A stretch of DNA of 64,000 nt from SAR324 cluster bacterium JCVI-SC AAA005 (GCA_000224765.2 AGAU01000041.1:16880-80879), one strand, 5' to 3'. Positions 27,518-36,705 are shown, numbered from the stretch's first letter. Numbers and translations are program-made. The notes: a model not told the origin generated them from the sequence alone.

Positions 27518-28345
27518 ATGGAAAAGGATTACACCTTTTATCCAACAGAAACAGAATCCCCAAGATTCTTAAGCATTGCTCAAATTGAGCATTTCAATCG
27601 ACGTGGTTTCATCAGTCCGCTTCAGGGATTCAGTGAAGAAATAATCAAGAAACAGCAACATTACTTTGATAAACTCTTGCAGCAAATATCTGATGCCTCT
27701 GAAAAAGGAGATAATCACTTTGGTGGAGTCGTTAAACGAGATTCAGTACAATATTCTTTGAATTGCTACCACACAAAGTTACGTGGAATCTGGGAAACGA
27801 TGTATGCTGAGCCATTACTTCGGGCTGTTCGTGATTTGCTCGGAAATGACGTGGTAGCTTGGGCTACTCATTATTTCTGCAAGTTGCCTGGAGACGGGAA
27901 GGCCGTTTCTTTTCATCAAGACGCATCATACTGGGGACTTACTCCTGCCAAAACTGTGACAGTATGGCTAGCCTTGGATGACACCGATGAAGACAACGGA
28001 GCAATGCAGTTCCTGCCAGGAAGCCACAAAGTGGGGCATATTCCATGGAAAGAAAGCTCAGAAGAATCTGTATTGAATCAGCAAATTAAAGATATCTCTA
28101 TGTTTGACAAACCATTTTCAAACAACCTCAAAGCTGGGGAGTATTCGCTTCACTCCTCGCTGCTGGTTCATGGTTCGCCAAAAAATCAATCATCACGACG
28201 AAGGTGTGGGCTTACAATTCGCTATGCTCCACAAGATGTTGTTCCTTTAAGCCCTAACTACTCCAAGATGTCCTACTTCGTTTCTGGACACATTACTGCT
28301 CCACACTGGCAGGACAATGTACCTCCCTCGGAATATTTCTTGTGA
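27518..28345 (+). CDS. PhyH-family Fe(II)/2-oxoglutarate dioxygenase
   Basis: A 275-residue enzyme with an undamaged family signature: RRGFISPLQGFSEEII at the start, H-x-D in VSFHQDASYWGLTPAK near residue 130, DNGAMQFLPGSHKVG near 160, and the distal His in SSLLVHGSPKNQSSRRRCGLTIRY near 215. This is the most classical PhyH in the window. Strong ribosome site (AGGAG/GAAGG) before ATG 27518. Divergent from the LacI gene, so the same repressor may influence it, although I see no second operator in the 147-base gap. The VOC relic follows 34 bases later. Confidence 0.94.
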   Translation: MEKDYTFYPTETESPRFLSIAQIEHFNRRGFISPLQGFSEEIIKKQQHYFDKLLQQISDASEKGDNHFGGVVKRDSVQYSLNCYHTKLRGIWETMYAEPLLRAVRDLLGNDVVAWATHYFCKLPGDGKAVSFHQDASYWGLTPAKTVTVWLALDDTDEDNGAMQFLPGSHKVGHIPWKESSEESVLNQQIKDISMFDKPFSNNLKAGEYSLHSSLLVHGSPKNQSSRRRCGLTIRYAPQDVVPLSPNYSKMSYFVSGHITAPHWQDNVPPSEYFL

Positions 28346-28379
28346 GAATAGCTTGTATTAGACAGATAGAGTAAATGTT

Positions 28380-28780
28380 ATGTCTCCTCGTATCAGCATG
28401 ATTACTATAGGAGTCCAAAACCTCGAAGTCGCTACCAACTTTTATGAGCAAGGTTTGGGATTTCCCAAAAAAAATCTACACCTGATATCGCTTTTTTCGC
28501 TTTAAATGTGACTTGGCTAGCTCTTTACAACAGGAATGCTCTCGCAAATGATGCAGGAGTTGATGTCTATGAAACTGGTTTTGGGGGATTTACCCTATCT
28601 CACATTGTAACAACAGAGAAAGAGGTGGATGAGATTTTTGCTGATGCCGTGATTTTAGGAGCTTCACCTGTGAAAGAACCACAAACAGCCTCTTGGGGGG
28701 GGATATAGGGATATTTTAAGGATTTAGATGGATATCTATGGGAAGTGGCGTTTAATCCAGTCACTTGGATTGGACCTTAG
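28380..28780 (+). pseudogene. VOC/glyoxalase-family gene broken by a frameshift and a stop
   Basis: The frame from ATG 28380 reads MSPRISMITIGVQNLEVATNFYEQGLGFPKK, a normal VOC start, then fails after an A8 run at about 28468. The homologous sequence continues in another frame as STPDIAFFALNVTWLALYNR and so on to SPVKEPQTASWGG. After a G8 run a TAG (28707-28709 region) interrupts it, and YFKDLDGYLWEVAFNP continues to TAG 28780. Joined together it matches a full-length VOC protein. Damage at two homopolymers suggests indel error or true decay. Confidence 0.82.
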
Positions 28781-28972
28781 AGTTGAGAAAGTCTACATGT
28801 TTGGGTATACGGTGTTGCCTCATGAAGAATCTTTCATTCCCCATCTACCCAGAATTTATCTTTGTACACAGATATGTCTCTGAGACTCTTTGAAAATCTT
28901 TGAACTACCATATTTGAGTCAGTCTGAATTTCATCTTCCATGAATCAATTAACTACTTGAGGTCCTCAGGTC

Positions 28973-29752
28973 ATGCGCCCAGAACAAATTGCTCTGACCC
29001 TGTATACTCTGCGAGATTATTGCCGAGATGTAACTTCTCTCAGATCCACACTAAAAAAAGTGAAAGAAATTGGATATCCAGCGATTCAGGTTTCGGGAGT
29101 TGGTGTTCAAGACCCAAAAGTAATCCGAGAATTGGCAGAGGATGAAGGTTTAACAATTTGTGCTACCCATGAACCCCCTAACAAAATTTTGGAAGAACCC
29201 ATAGCGGTTGTGGAGCGATTGAATGCTCTTGGTTGTAAGCACACAGCCTTTCCTCATCCGGGCTCCTATGCAATTGACTCAATGGAAGCCTGCTTGGAGT
29301 TGTCTAAAAGGTTAGAAGGTTCAGGTAAACTATTGCGTGATGAGGGGAAGCAGTTGTCCTACCATAACCACGAGTTGGAGTTTGTTCGCTATGAAAACCA
29401 ATCTATTCTGGAATTGATTTTAACAAACACGGACGCGAAGTTCCTTCAAGCAGAGCTTGATACTTTTTGGGTTCAAAAAGGCGGAGAAGATCCGGTCGCA
29501 TGGTGTCGCAAAATGAAGGGACGTCTTCCTTTGCTTCATCTCAAAGACTATATAGTCACTTTGGAAAGAGAGATTCTCTTTGGCGAAGTAGGGATAGGAA
29601 GTTTAGACTGGGATTCCATCATTCAAGAAGCGGATGCAGCAGGCTGTGAGTGGTTTATTGTAGAGCAGGACTCAAGCACCAGAGACCCTTTTGAATCAAT
29701 CAAGATGAGTTTCGATTTCCTAATGCAGAAAACCAAAACTCTTGGTGTATAG
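28973..29752 (+). CDS. Sugar phosphate isomerase/epimerase-like TIM-barrel protein
   Basis: A 259-residue protein of the AP-endonuclease-2/xylose-isomerase-like fold. Visible marks: QIALTLYTLRDYC at the N-terminus, ATHEPPNKI, the metal-site segment LSYHNHELEF near residue 125 (His and Glu), FLQAELDTFWVQKGGEDP near 150 (Glu/Asp), LPLLHLKDY near 185 and EWFIVEQDSS near 225. The family contains keto-sugar epimerases, inosose dehydratases and 3-keto-glycoside-processing enzymes. It is convergent with the ThuA and Gfo/Idh pair at 29.8-31.5 kb. Role inferred from neighbours only. Confidence 0.9.
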   Translation: MRPEQIALTLYTLRDYCRDVTSLRSTLKKVKEIGYPAIQVSGVGVQDPKVIRELAEDEGLTICATHEPPNKILEEPIAVVERLNALGCKHTAFPHPGSYAIDSMEACLELSKRLEGSGKLLRDEGKQLSYHNHELEFVRYENQSILELILTNTDAKFLQAELDTFWVQKGGEDPVAWCRKMKGRLPLLHLKDYIVTLEREILFGEVGIGSLDWDSIIQEADAAGCEWFIVEQDSSTRDPFESIKMSFDFLMQKTKTLGV

Positions 29753-29782
29753 TTGGTTGGCACCTCCTCTATCAATGAATAA

Positions 29783-30430
29783 CTATCGTGCTGCCCAGAG
29801 CATTCCCCGTTCAAACATTGTCGCCATTTCCAGAACCTTAAATTCTTCGGCAACATGGCCTAAGGCACTGTAAAAGACTCGTCCAACTCCGTGAACTCTT
29901 TTCCATACCACTGGCATTTTTACGCCTTTAACCCAGGAACAGTGCTCACCCGTGAAAGTGGTTGTGGCCAGTACTTCATTCGATGGGTCCACATGCATGA
30001 AGTACTGCTCAGATTTGAAGGGAAAATTTTGAATACCTTCTGTGATTGGATCTTTGATTGGGATAATTTCTACTGTAAAATCAATAATATTGCCAGGGTG
30101 AGCAACCCATTGACCTCCGGTCATGAATTGATAGTCCACACTGCTGCGGAAGGAGTCACACATGCAGCCATGGAAACCCGCCAAACCAGTCCCTTTTTCA
30201 ACAGTCTTACAAAGATTTTCCACTTCCTCTTTTTCTATGGTTGACATTGTAATGACAGGGACAATAAGGTCGTAGTCAGCCAAATCTGGATTCCTAAATG
30301 CTTCCGTCCCTTCAACTACATCGACAATAAAATGGTTTTTTTCAAGAATCACTTTTGTGATTTCTGTGCTCTCTTGGGGTGTGTGTCCCTCCCATCCTCC
30401 CCAAGCGATCAACGCTTTTTTCTGTACCAT
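29783..30430 (-). CDS. ThuA-like domain protein
   Basis: A 215-residue protein of the ThuA (glutamine-amidotransferase-like) family. The N-terminus KALIAWGGWEGHTPQE is the family hallmark, GLAGFHGCMCDSFR near residue 95 holds the central Gly-His segment (GFHG), and the C-terminal RVFYSALGHVAEEF is typical. In Sinorhizobium ThuA acts with the Gfo/Idh protein ThuB in the 3-keto-trehalose route. Here it begins 8 bases after the stop of a Gfo/Idh gene in one operon, so a 3-keto-sugar role is a fair inference. Confidence 0.92.
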   Translation of the reverse strand: MVQKKALIAWGGWEGHTPQESTEITKVILEKNHFIVDVVEGTEAFRNPDLADYDLIVPVITMSTIEKEEVENLCKTVEKGTGLAGFHGCMCDSFRSSVDYQFMTGGQWVAHPGNIIDFTVEIIPIKDPITEGIQNFPFKSEQYFMHVDPSNEVLATTTFTGEHCSWVKGVKMPVVWKRVHGVGRVFYSALGHVAEEFKVLEMATMFERGMLWAAR

Positions 30431-30438
30431 CTGTCCTC

Positions 30439-31536
30439 TTAGTCCAGTTGCCCAAAGGGTAAATCAGTCTTCATTAATTCAGGCCTTTCACAGGTAGTCT
30501 GCATGCCTATGCTTGTGCCAGTTTCAGCAGCCTTTAGAAAGCCTGTCATGATTTCAAGCACGTGCAAACCCAACTGGCCATTAGCTCGATGTGGCCTTCC
30601 CACCCTAACCGCCTGGGCAAGGTCAGCCAAACCAATACTTCGATAGTTATCATCGGCATAGGGGAACTCAATGGTTGCCGTGTTCCAGGTTTCTTTTCCT
30701 TCACTCCATTTGACCTCACCATCAAACCGATTTGGGTCTGGAATCAACATAGAGCCATTTGTTCCATAGAGCTCCATCGGCAGGTGAGTATGCTGCCATA
30801 CATCAAAACTCATCGTGATTGTAAGCAAGGTCCCGTTCATAAATTCAGCAACTCCACTGAGGTGGGTATTAGTTTTGACGGGCACTGTCTGGCTAGCTCT
30901 TGGTCCGGTGGCAATTGTTCTGGAAGTTCGAAATGCCTTCCCAAAGCTTGTGACACGAGCCACAGGTCCCAAGAGATTCACGAAAGCTGTTAGGTAGTAA
31001 GGCCCCATGTCTAGCATAGGGCCTCCCCCAGGAAGATAGTAAAAGTCCGGATCAGGATGCCACAATTCATGACCAGGAACCATCATGAAGGCTGTGCAAG
31101 CCAAGGGATCACCAATCTTCCAAGAATCTAGCAGTTGTCTGGTTTTTTGATGTGAACCACCCAGAAAAGTATCTGGAGCAGAACCGACTCGTAATCCTCG
31201 ATCTTTAGCCAAAGTAAGCAATTCAATTCCTTCGGTGACATTCAAACCAAGGGGCTTTTCTGTATAAACGTGCTTGCCACTCTCCAGAATTTGTTTGGCA
31301 ACCGATATATGAGATTCTGGAGTCGTCAAGTTCAGGATGATCTCCACTGATTTATCTAGAAGTAGCGAATCAATAGATTGTTGTTGCAAACCCCATTGAT
31401 CTGCTTTTGCCTGCGCTCGCTCATTCCTCAGGTCTGCGCAACAAGCAATGTTTAAGATCGGAAAATTTTTGGAGGCTGTTAGATAAGCATCAAAGATATT
31501 GCCACATCCAATGATACCAACCTTGACGGGTGTCAT
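30439..31536 (-). CDS. Gfo/Idh/MocA-family oxidoreductase, ThuB-like by context
   Basis: A 365-residue dehydrogenase. N-terminal nucleotide fold VKVGIIGCGNIFDAYLTA, EKP box HVYTEKPLGLNVTEG near 95, and the catalytic segment GGPMLDMGPYYLTAFVNL near 175 (Asp and Tyr where other members have Asp and His, HxLD to PYYL). That substitution is common in one subfamily. Operonic with ThuA just downstream. Probably makes or reduces a keto-sugar. It is the first gene of its two-gene operon. Confidence 0.93.
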   Translation of the reverse strand: MTPVKVGIIGCGNIFDAYLTASKNFPILNIACCADLRNERAQAKADQWGLQQQSIDSLLLDKSVEIILNLTTPESHISVAKQILESGKHVYTEKPLGLNVTEGIELLTLAKDRGLRVGSAPDTFLGGSHQKTRQLLDSWKIGDPLACTAFMMVPGHELWHPDPDFYYLPGGGPMLDMGPYYLTAFVNLLGPVARVTSFGKAFRTSRTIATGPRASQTVPVKTNTHLSGVAEFMNGTLLTITMSFDVWQHTHLPMELYGTNGSMLIPDPNRFDGEVKWSEGKETWNTATIEFPYADDNYRSIGLADLAQAVRVGRPHRANGQLGLHVLEIMTGFLKAAETGTSIGMQTTCERPELMKTDLPFGQLD

Positions 31537-31578
31537 GATTTGCCCAGAAAAATAGATGGGTGTGTATTTATAAAATAT

Positions 31579-31986
31579 TCAACAATCCCGGTTGCTAATT
31601 TTTCCATCAGGTAAAGTCGTACTACAAAATTTTGCCTCAGCAATGGAAGCATTGGTCAAGTTGGCCTTATATAAATCTGCTTTACTAAGATCAGCAAACA
31701 TCAAGTTTGTGCTGCCCATATTGGCACGTCTCAAGTCTGCGCCCACAAGCAAAGATCCCTCAAGGTTTGCTTGACGGAGTTTTGCATTTTCTAATTTTGC
31801 GCCAGTCAAGTCTGCAACACTGAGATTGGCTTCTGTCATGTCCGCATTGCTCAGATTAGCTTTTTTCAAAGCTGCTCCACTGAGGTTTGCTCGCCGCAAA
31901 TCCATTCCAGATAGATTAGCTCCTTCAAAGTCTCCTGTGGGACAACTGTTGGTGTCTTTAAGTTTCTGTAAATCTTCTTGATTCAT
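31579..31986 (-). CDS. Pentapeptide-repeat protein, cytosolic
   Basis: A 135-residue protein with about eighteen A(N/D)LxX repeats. The entry segment EDLQKLKDTNSCPTGDFEGANLSG parallels LDKLHRTNECIRCDLSGADL in the secreted protein at 3200-3847, and both end with a two-Cys cap (here AKFCSTTLPDGKISNRDC). There is no signal peptide, so this copy stays inside the cell or lost its signal. The stop lies 42 bases after the start of the Gfo/Idh gene, so it may end that unit's neighbourhood rather than belong to it. Function unknown. Confidence 0.85.
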   Translation of the reverse strand: MNQEDLQKLKDTNSCPTGDFEGANLSGMDLRRANLSGAALKKANLSNADMTEANLSVADLTGAKLENAKLRQANLEGSLLVGADLRRANMGSTNLMFADLSKADLYKANLTNASIAEAKFCSTTLPDGKISNRDC

Positions 31987-32154
31987 AATTCTCTCAATTA
32001 AGAATTTTGGACGATAGATTTAATCAGTAAAAAGGGAGGGCGATATGCATATTGAAATTTTCGGCTCACAGAAAGAGTTCGCATTCCTAGTCTGCTACCA
32101 AGAGGTAGTCAAGTCATTCACTACAGATAATTTTTTATTCAGCAAATACATCTC

Positions 32155-33333
32155 ATGAAAAGTCCCAGAATTCTAGAAATCGAATTTATACTCTTTGAGG
32201 TCAGCATTCCCAATATTGCTGCCGATCCTTCAGGATTTGGAGTTTGGTACGAGCCTGGGGCTCGTACTCCCCAAAAACGGTTTGGTGTTCGAATTTTTAC
32301 GGATGCGGGGGTAGTCGGAGAGTATGTCCCTCCAAGGTCGCGTGCCACAGTGTTGATGTCTGCAGGAGTTGCCTTGGCTCACGCCCTCCTAAACAAACCA
32401 GCTTTTGAACGGGAGAGACATTATCAAACAATGCGGAGACTCACCAAACATGTTGGAGAAGCTGGTATTGGGGCTTTGGACATTGCACTTTGGGACCTGG
32501 CTGGCAAATGTTGTGGTCTCTCGATTGCCCAAATGCTGGGAGGTCATCGATGGCAATTGCCTGCTTATGCGAGCACAATCCATGGAGATGAGCAACAAGA
32601 TGGTCTGAGTCACCCAGAAGCCTATGCTGATTTTGCAGAAAGCTGTTTGGAACTGGGCTATCTAGGCTTTAAGATGCACGGTTGGAAAGAAGGAGATCCG
32701 AAAAGAGAGTCGGTTATGATTCGGGCAGTAGCAGAGCGAGTTGATGGAAAAATGGAAGTTATGTATGACGCCTCATGCCATCTGAAAACTCTAACTGATG
32801 CAATTCGTGTCGGTCGGGTTTGTGATGATTATGGCCTACTTTGGTATGAAGATCCCTATGCAGATGGAGGTCTGAGCTTTTCTGGTCACAAGCTTCTAAA
32901 GGAAAAGGTAAAGACTCCCATCATGATTGGCGAGCATGTTCGCACTTTAGAGACACACACAGATTTGATGATATCAGGTGCGACAGATTTTGGTCGGGTT
33001 GATCCTGATTATGATGGAGGCATCACAGGTTGTTACAAGGCAGCGATTGCTTCTGAAGCAATGGGAATTGATGTTGAAGTTCATTCTTGTGGTCCTGCAA
33101 TGCGCCAACTGATGGCTGCTCTCTCACGCAGTAACTACTATGAAGTCAATCTGGTCCATCCTGCTGCCCCAAACCCTTGGCAACTGCCAATTTATTCCAA
33201 TGGGTACTCAGATGAGTTGGACTGTATCAATTCCGATGGGATGGTTGAGGTTCCCCAATCTCCAGGTTTGGGTGTGGAATATGACTGGGATCTGATTGAA
33301 AAAACAAAAATAGAGCGTGTTGTTGTAAAGTGA
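32155..33333 (+). CDS. Enolase-superfamily (mandelate racemase/muconate lactonizing) enzyme, acid-sugar dehydratase-like
   Basis: A 392-residue TIM-barrel enzyme. The second-strand basic motif is Lys-x-His (GFKMHGWKEG near residue 180) instead of the usual Lys-x-Lys. Metal ligands are the Asp in MYDASCHL, the Glu in LWYEDPYAD and the Glu in IMIGEHVRT. The dyad is the Asp in GRVDPDYDGG and the His in VEVHSCGP near 315. Dehydratases of this superfamily act on galactarate, glucarate, rhamnonate and similar acids. The K-x-H variant is unusual and prevents a confident substrate call. Convergent with the second family member. Confidence 0.9.
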   Translation: MKSPRILEIEFILFEVSIPNIAADPSGFGVWYEPGARTPQKRFGVRIFTDAGVVGEYVPPRSRATVLMSAGVALAHALLNKPAFERERHYQTMRRLTKHVGEAGIGALDIALWDLAGKCCGLSIAQMLGGHRWQLPAYASTIHGDEQQDGLSHPEAYADFAESCLELGYLGFKMHGWKEGDPKRESVMIRAVAERVDGKMEVMYDASCHLKTLTDAIRVGRVCDDYGLLWYEDPYADGGLSFSGHKLLKEKVKTPIMIGEHVRTLETHTDLMISGATDFGRVDPDYDGGITGCYKAAIASEAMGIDVEVHSCGPAMRQLMAALSRSNYYEVNLVHPAAPNPWQLPIYSNGYSDELDCINSDGMVEVPQSPGLGVEYDWDLIEKTKIERVVVK

Positions 33334-33348
33334 GTGTGATGTTGAAGT

Positions 33349-34449
33349 TCATAGATCATCATAGTGAATCTCCAGGCCAAATCCTGGTCCGTCTGGCGGA
33401 CGAACGAGTCCACCTTTGTCTGGCTTAAAGGCTTCTGGTGGGCATTTATCGAAAAGCCACTGATGAAACATGTGGTATTCCACTGAGTCAAGGTTTGGGA
33501 GGCTTGCTGCCAAGTGCAGGCTTGCGGCGAGAAGAATCCCTGTAGAGGAAGCGTGAAGGGTGCAGGGAAGATGAAACGCTGCAGCAAGATCTGCGATCCT
33601 CCGTCCCTCGGAGATACCTCCACAGGCTGCAATGTCAAATTGTACAAACTCGACTGCTCGTTGAGTGATCAACTCACGAAATCGGTCAATGCCCGTCTCA
33701 GTCTCGTTCCCACAGACAGGAATTGGGCTCAAGGCGTTGACCTTTGCTTGGCCACCCACATCATCTGGTGAAACAGGGGCTTCCAGCCAGTAGATTTCAT
33801 GTGGCTCAAAAGCATGCGCCATCTTAAGGGCTTTTGGAACATTCAGACTGTAGTTGGCATCAACCATTAGACGAGCTTTTGTTCCAATAGCGTCTCTCAC
33901 TGACTTAACGCGCTGTACATCGTCTTCCAAAGGAACTCCCCCAACCTTCATCTTTATATCAGTAAATCCCTGCGCCAGGTAGCCTTGCATTTCTTCAGCA
34001 AGAACCTTTTCATCTTTGTCTTTCCCGTATAAACCAGCACTGGCATAGCAAGGGACCTGATCTGTGAAGGCTCCCAGGAGCTGGTAAACTGGTGCCTGCA
34101 AGGCTTTTCCAACTAAATCCCACAGAGCGAGATCTACCGCACTGAGAGCAATCGAGAGAATTCCTCTTCGTGCATTCAAGGCAGTTGTTTTCCAAACTTC
34201 TGCAAAGATCTTCGTTTGATAACGAGGGTCTTGTCCAATCAATCTTGGGCCAACATCATCTTCAATGGTTTGTATCAAAGCCTTTGGAGATGCCCCGGGG
34301 GTCCAGCCTTCACCAATTCCAACCAGACCGTTATCCGTTTCGATAAAAACTAGGACAATGTCTTTCTTTGCCCAGCGTTGCTGAGAATTCCAAAAGCGGT
34401 CATCCAATTCAAAAGCCAGATGTTTCGTCACAACTCGTTGTATTTTCAT
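33349..34449 (-). CDS. Enolase-superfamily (mandelate racemase/muconate lactonizing) enzyme
   Basis: A 366-residue enzyme with the canonical Lys-x-Lys motif (DIKMKVGG near residue 165), metal ligands in MVDANYSLN, YWLEAPVSPDD and CGNETETG (Glu), and the His/Asp pair in FVQFDIAACGGISEG and CTLHASSTGIL. The lid domain is normal at the N-terminus. It shares the superfamily fold with the neighbour at 32155 but not its basic motif, so the two probably act on different substrates or steps. Divergent from the sulfatase at 34499 across 49 bases, so a shared promoter region is likely. Confidence 0.92.
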   Translation of the reverse strand: MKIQRVVTKHLAFELDDRFWNSQQRWAKKDIVLVFIETDNGLVGIGEGWTPGASPKALIQTIEDDVGPRLIGQDPRYQTKIFAEVWKTTALNARRGILSIALSAVDLALWDLVGKALQAPVYQLLGAFTDQVPCYASAGLYGKDKDEKVLAEEMQGYLAQGFTDIKMKVGGVPLEDDVQRVKSVRDAIGTKARLMVDANYSLNVPKALKMAHAFEPHEIYWLEAPVSPDDVGGQAKVNALSPIPVCGNETETGIDRFRELITQRAVEFVQFDIAACGGISEGRRIADLAAAFHLPCTLHASSTGILLAASLHLAASLPNLDSVEYHMFHQWLFDKCPPEAFKPDKGGLVRPPDGPGFGLEIHYDDL

Positions 34450-34498
34450 ATTATCTGTCTATAATTCGGTTTTTCCAAAATTTTAGCAAGATCATGAA

Positions 34499-35962
34499 AT
34501 GAAGAAAGATTTACCAAACATACTGTGGTACTGCACAGATCAGCAACGCTACGATACGATTGGTGCCTTGAACAATCCTCACGTGATCACACCAAACATT
34601 GATCGCTTGGTTCATCGGGGTACAGCTTTCACTAAGAACTATTGCCAGTCCCCCATTTGTACTCCCAGTCGTGCGAGCTTCCTAACGGGTTGTTATCCAA
34701 ATGCGATACGAGCCCCGCGTAATGGAAATTTTACCTACGCAGATCAATACCCACTAATATCAAAAGTTCTCAGTGATCATGGGTATGATTGCGGCCTAGT
34801 GGGTAAACTTCACCTAGCAAGTTGTTTCCAACGGGTGGAGCCAAGAGTCGATGACGGATACCGTTTCTTCAAGTGGAGTCATGCACCTCGTGATGATTGG
34901 CAAGGAGAACATGACTATGCCGATTGGGTCCACCAAAAAGGGGGTATGCTAAAAAAGTTGGTGAAGGATATTCAGGGAATTCCAGTAGAGTATCACCAGA
35001 CAACCTGGGGAACCGACCGAGCCATTGATTTCATTCAGGAGAAGCGTCAAGGACCTTGGTTTTTAAACATCAATGTTTATGATCCTCATCCTCCCTTCAA
35101 CCCGCCTCAGCAGTATCGTGATCTCTTTAATCCCAAAAAGATGCCTGACCCTCTATTTCGTGAGTCAGATCTTGTCCAGCAGAAGATCCTGGAGTCAATC
35201 GACTTCCAATCAAAAGTTCGACCCCCCGAGGACTTGGATATTTGTGATCCAATCTTACCAAGAACGCCAACCGCTGATAGCGTTCGGGGAGTAGGGCCAT
35301 CACCTGGAGCCAAGGACGCTTGGACCCTCAAGGCTGCGTACTATGCGATGATTAAATTGATCGATGACCAATTCGGTCGTTTAGTGGATTACCTCGAAGC
35401 AACAGATCAACTGGAAAATACCCTGATCATCTACGCTACAGATCATGGGGAATCTCTTGGAGACCATGGTCTGATTGAAAAGGGGTGCCGTTTTTTTGAC
35501 GGGCTTGTACGTGTCCCATTGATTTTTTCTTGGCCAGGGCAAGTAAAGAGCAATTTGCAAAGTGATGCGCTGGTAGAGCTAATGGACATTACCCCAACCT
35601 TGTTAGAGGTATGCGGAATTACAAAACCCGTGTACATGCAGGGGAAATCTCTTTGGCCGATCATTTCTGGTTCGGCCAAACCAGATTTTCACAAGTCCCA
35701 TATTCGTAGTGAATTCTTTGACGCCCTCAATCAACCCTTTCATTCGCGAGCTACCATGCTAAGGGATGAACGCTACAAGCTTGTGGTGTATCATGGAACC
35801 GGTCTTGGAGAACTCTACGACTTAGACCAGGATCCCGGGGAGTTTGACAACCTTTGGAACGACCGAGATCATTCAGAGATCAAACAACAAATAATCATCA
35901 AAAGTTTTGATGCCTCAATGAGGGCCATTGATCTGGGCCCAGAATGCATTGGCCCTATGTAG
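34499..35962 (+). CDS. Sulfatase (type I, formylglycine-dependent)
   Basis: A 487-residue enzyme without a signal peptide. The maturation motif is CTPSRASFLTG (Cys-x-Pro-Ser-Arg) near residue 58, preceded by CQSPI. Metal-binding segments are NILWYCTDQQRYD at the N-terminus and IYATDHGESLGDHGLIEKG near 305. Removes sulfate from a sugar or aryl sulfate; probably intracellular, since no export signal is seen. The required formylglycine could come from FGE or anSME elsewhere in the genome, as the only SUMF1 relative here lacks the catalytic Cys residues. Divergent from the enolase-superfamily gene. Confidence 0.94.
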   Translation: MKKDLPNILWYCTDQQRYDTIGALNNPHVITPNIDRLVHRGTAFTKNYCQSPICTPSRASFLTGCYPNAIRAPRNGNFTYADQYPLISKVLSDHGYDCGLVGKLHLASCFQRVEPRVDDGYRFFKWSHAPRDDWQGEHDYADWVHQKGGMLKKLVKDIQGIPVEYHQTTWGTDRAIDFIQEKRQGPWFLNINVYDPHPPFNPPQQYRDLFNPKKMPDPLFRESDLVQQKILESIDFQSKVRPPEDLDICDPILPRTPTADSVRGVGPSPGAKDAWTLKAAYYAMIKLIDDQFGRLVDYLEATDQLENTLIIYATDHGESLGDHGLIEKGCRFFDGLVRVPLIFSWPGQVKSNLQSDALVELMDITPTLLEVCGITKPVYMQGKSLWPIISGSAKPDFHKSHIRSEFFDALNQPFHSRATMLRDERYKLVVYHGTGLGELYDLDQDPGEFDNLWNDRDHSEIKQQIIIKSFDASMRAIDLGPECIGPM

Positions 35963-35994
35963 TCAAAACTTCAGTTGCTCTGATATTTGGTAGA

Positions 35995-36705
35995 TCATAT
36001 GTTTTGCTCGAAGAACCTTTCACGAATGACATCTATATGATGCTGCATGGCTGTCATTGCTACATCCGGCATACGCATCGAAATGCCTTTCAAAATCTTT
36101 TCATGATCGCAAACCGTTCTTTGACGGTAATTCTCAGATCGTGTTTTTGAAAACCAACTGAAAAACATTTCTGCTTCTCTTAAGTTCCAGAGCCAATTAA
36201 CCAAATTGGGTCCCAAGACATTTCTGGATGATATGGCAATGGCTAGATGGAACTGCTGATCAAATTTCTCAAACTTGGCAGCATTCTTCTTGTGTTGATC
36301 CATTAAATCAAGTAACTCCTGCAATTTTATGATGTCCGTTTCCTCCGCATTCAGCGCAGCCTTGTAGGCCAGATGTCCCTCGATTAATCTCCTCATTTCC
36401 AGTTGATCTGAGGGACCTGGATAATGCTGTAACTTTGGACTGTTTTCCACCTCACGGGCAGCTTCTGGCAACACATAAATTCCAGAACCAATGCGGATAT
36501 CTACGTACCGCATCATCTCCAAAGCAATGAAAGCTTCGCGCAGAGTTGTACGACTGACGTTCATATTTTCAGCCAGTTCCCTCTCTGGGGGCAGCTTCTC
36601 ACCAACAAGATACTCACCAATCTGAATGGCTTCAATTAGTTGTCGAGTAATCTGGTTGTAGCGCCGAGTCGGAAGGGATTTTGGAATCTTCATTCCATTC
36701 ATCAA
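35995..36705 (-). CDS. GntR-family (FadR subfamily) transcriptional regulator
   Basis: A 236-residue regulator with an N-terminal winged helix (SLPTRRYNQITRQLIEAIQIG, then LPPERELAENMNVSRTTLREAFIALEMM) and a C-terminal FCD-like helical domain containing the His/Asp metal region around LIEGHLAYKAALNAEE and FDQQFHLAIAISS. Its ATG overlaps the TGA of the preceding sulfatase gene by four bases (ATGA), so it is the last gene of the tct-larA-like-sulfatase operon and probably autoregulates it. Candidate operators lie upstream of that operon at 42748-42790. Confidence 0.93.
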   Translation of the reverse strand: MMNGMKIPKSLPTRRYNQITRQLIEAIQIGEYLVGEKLPPERELAENMNVSRTTLREAFIALEMMRYVDIRIGSGIYVLPEAAREVENSPKLQHYPGPSDQLEMRRLIEGHLAYKAALNAEETDIIKLQELLDLMDQHKKNAAKFEKFDQQFHLAIAISSRNVLGPNLVNWLWNLREAEMFFSWFSKTRSENYRQRTVCDHEKILKGISMRMPDVAMTAMQHHIDVIRERFFEQNI

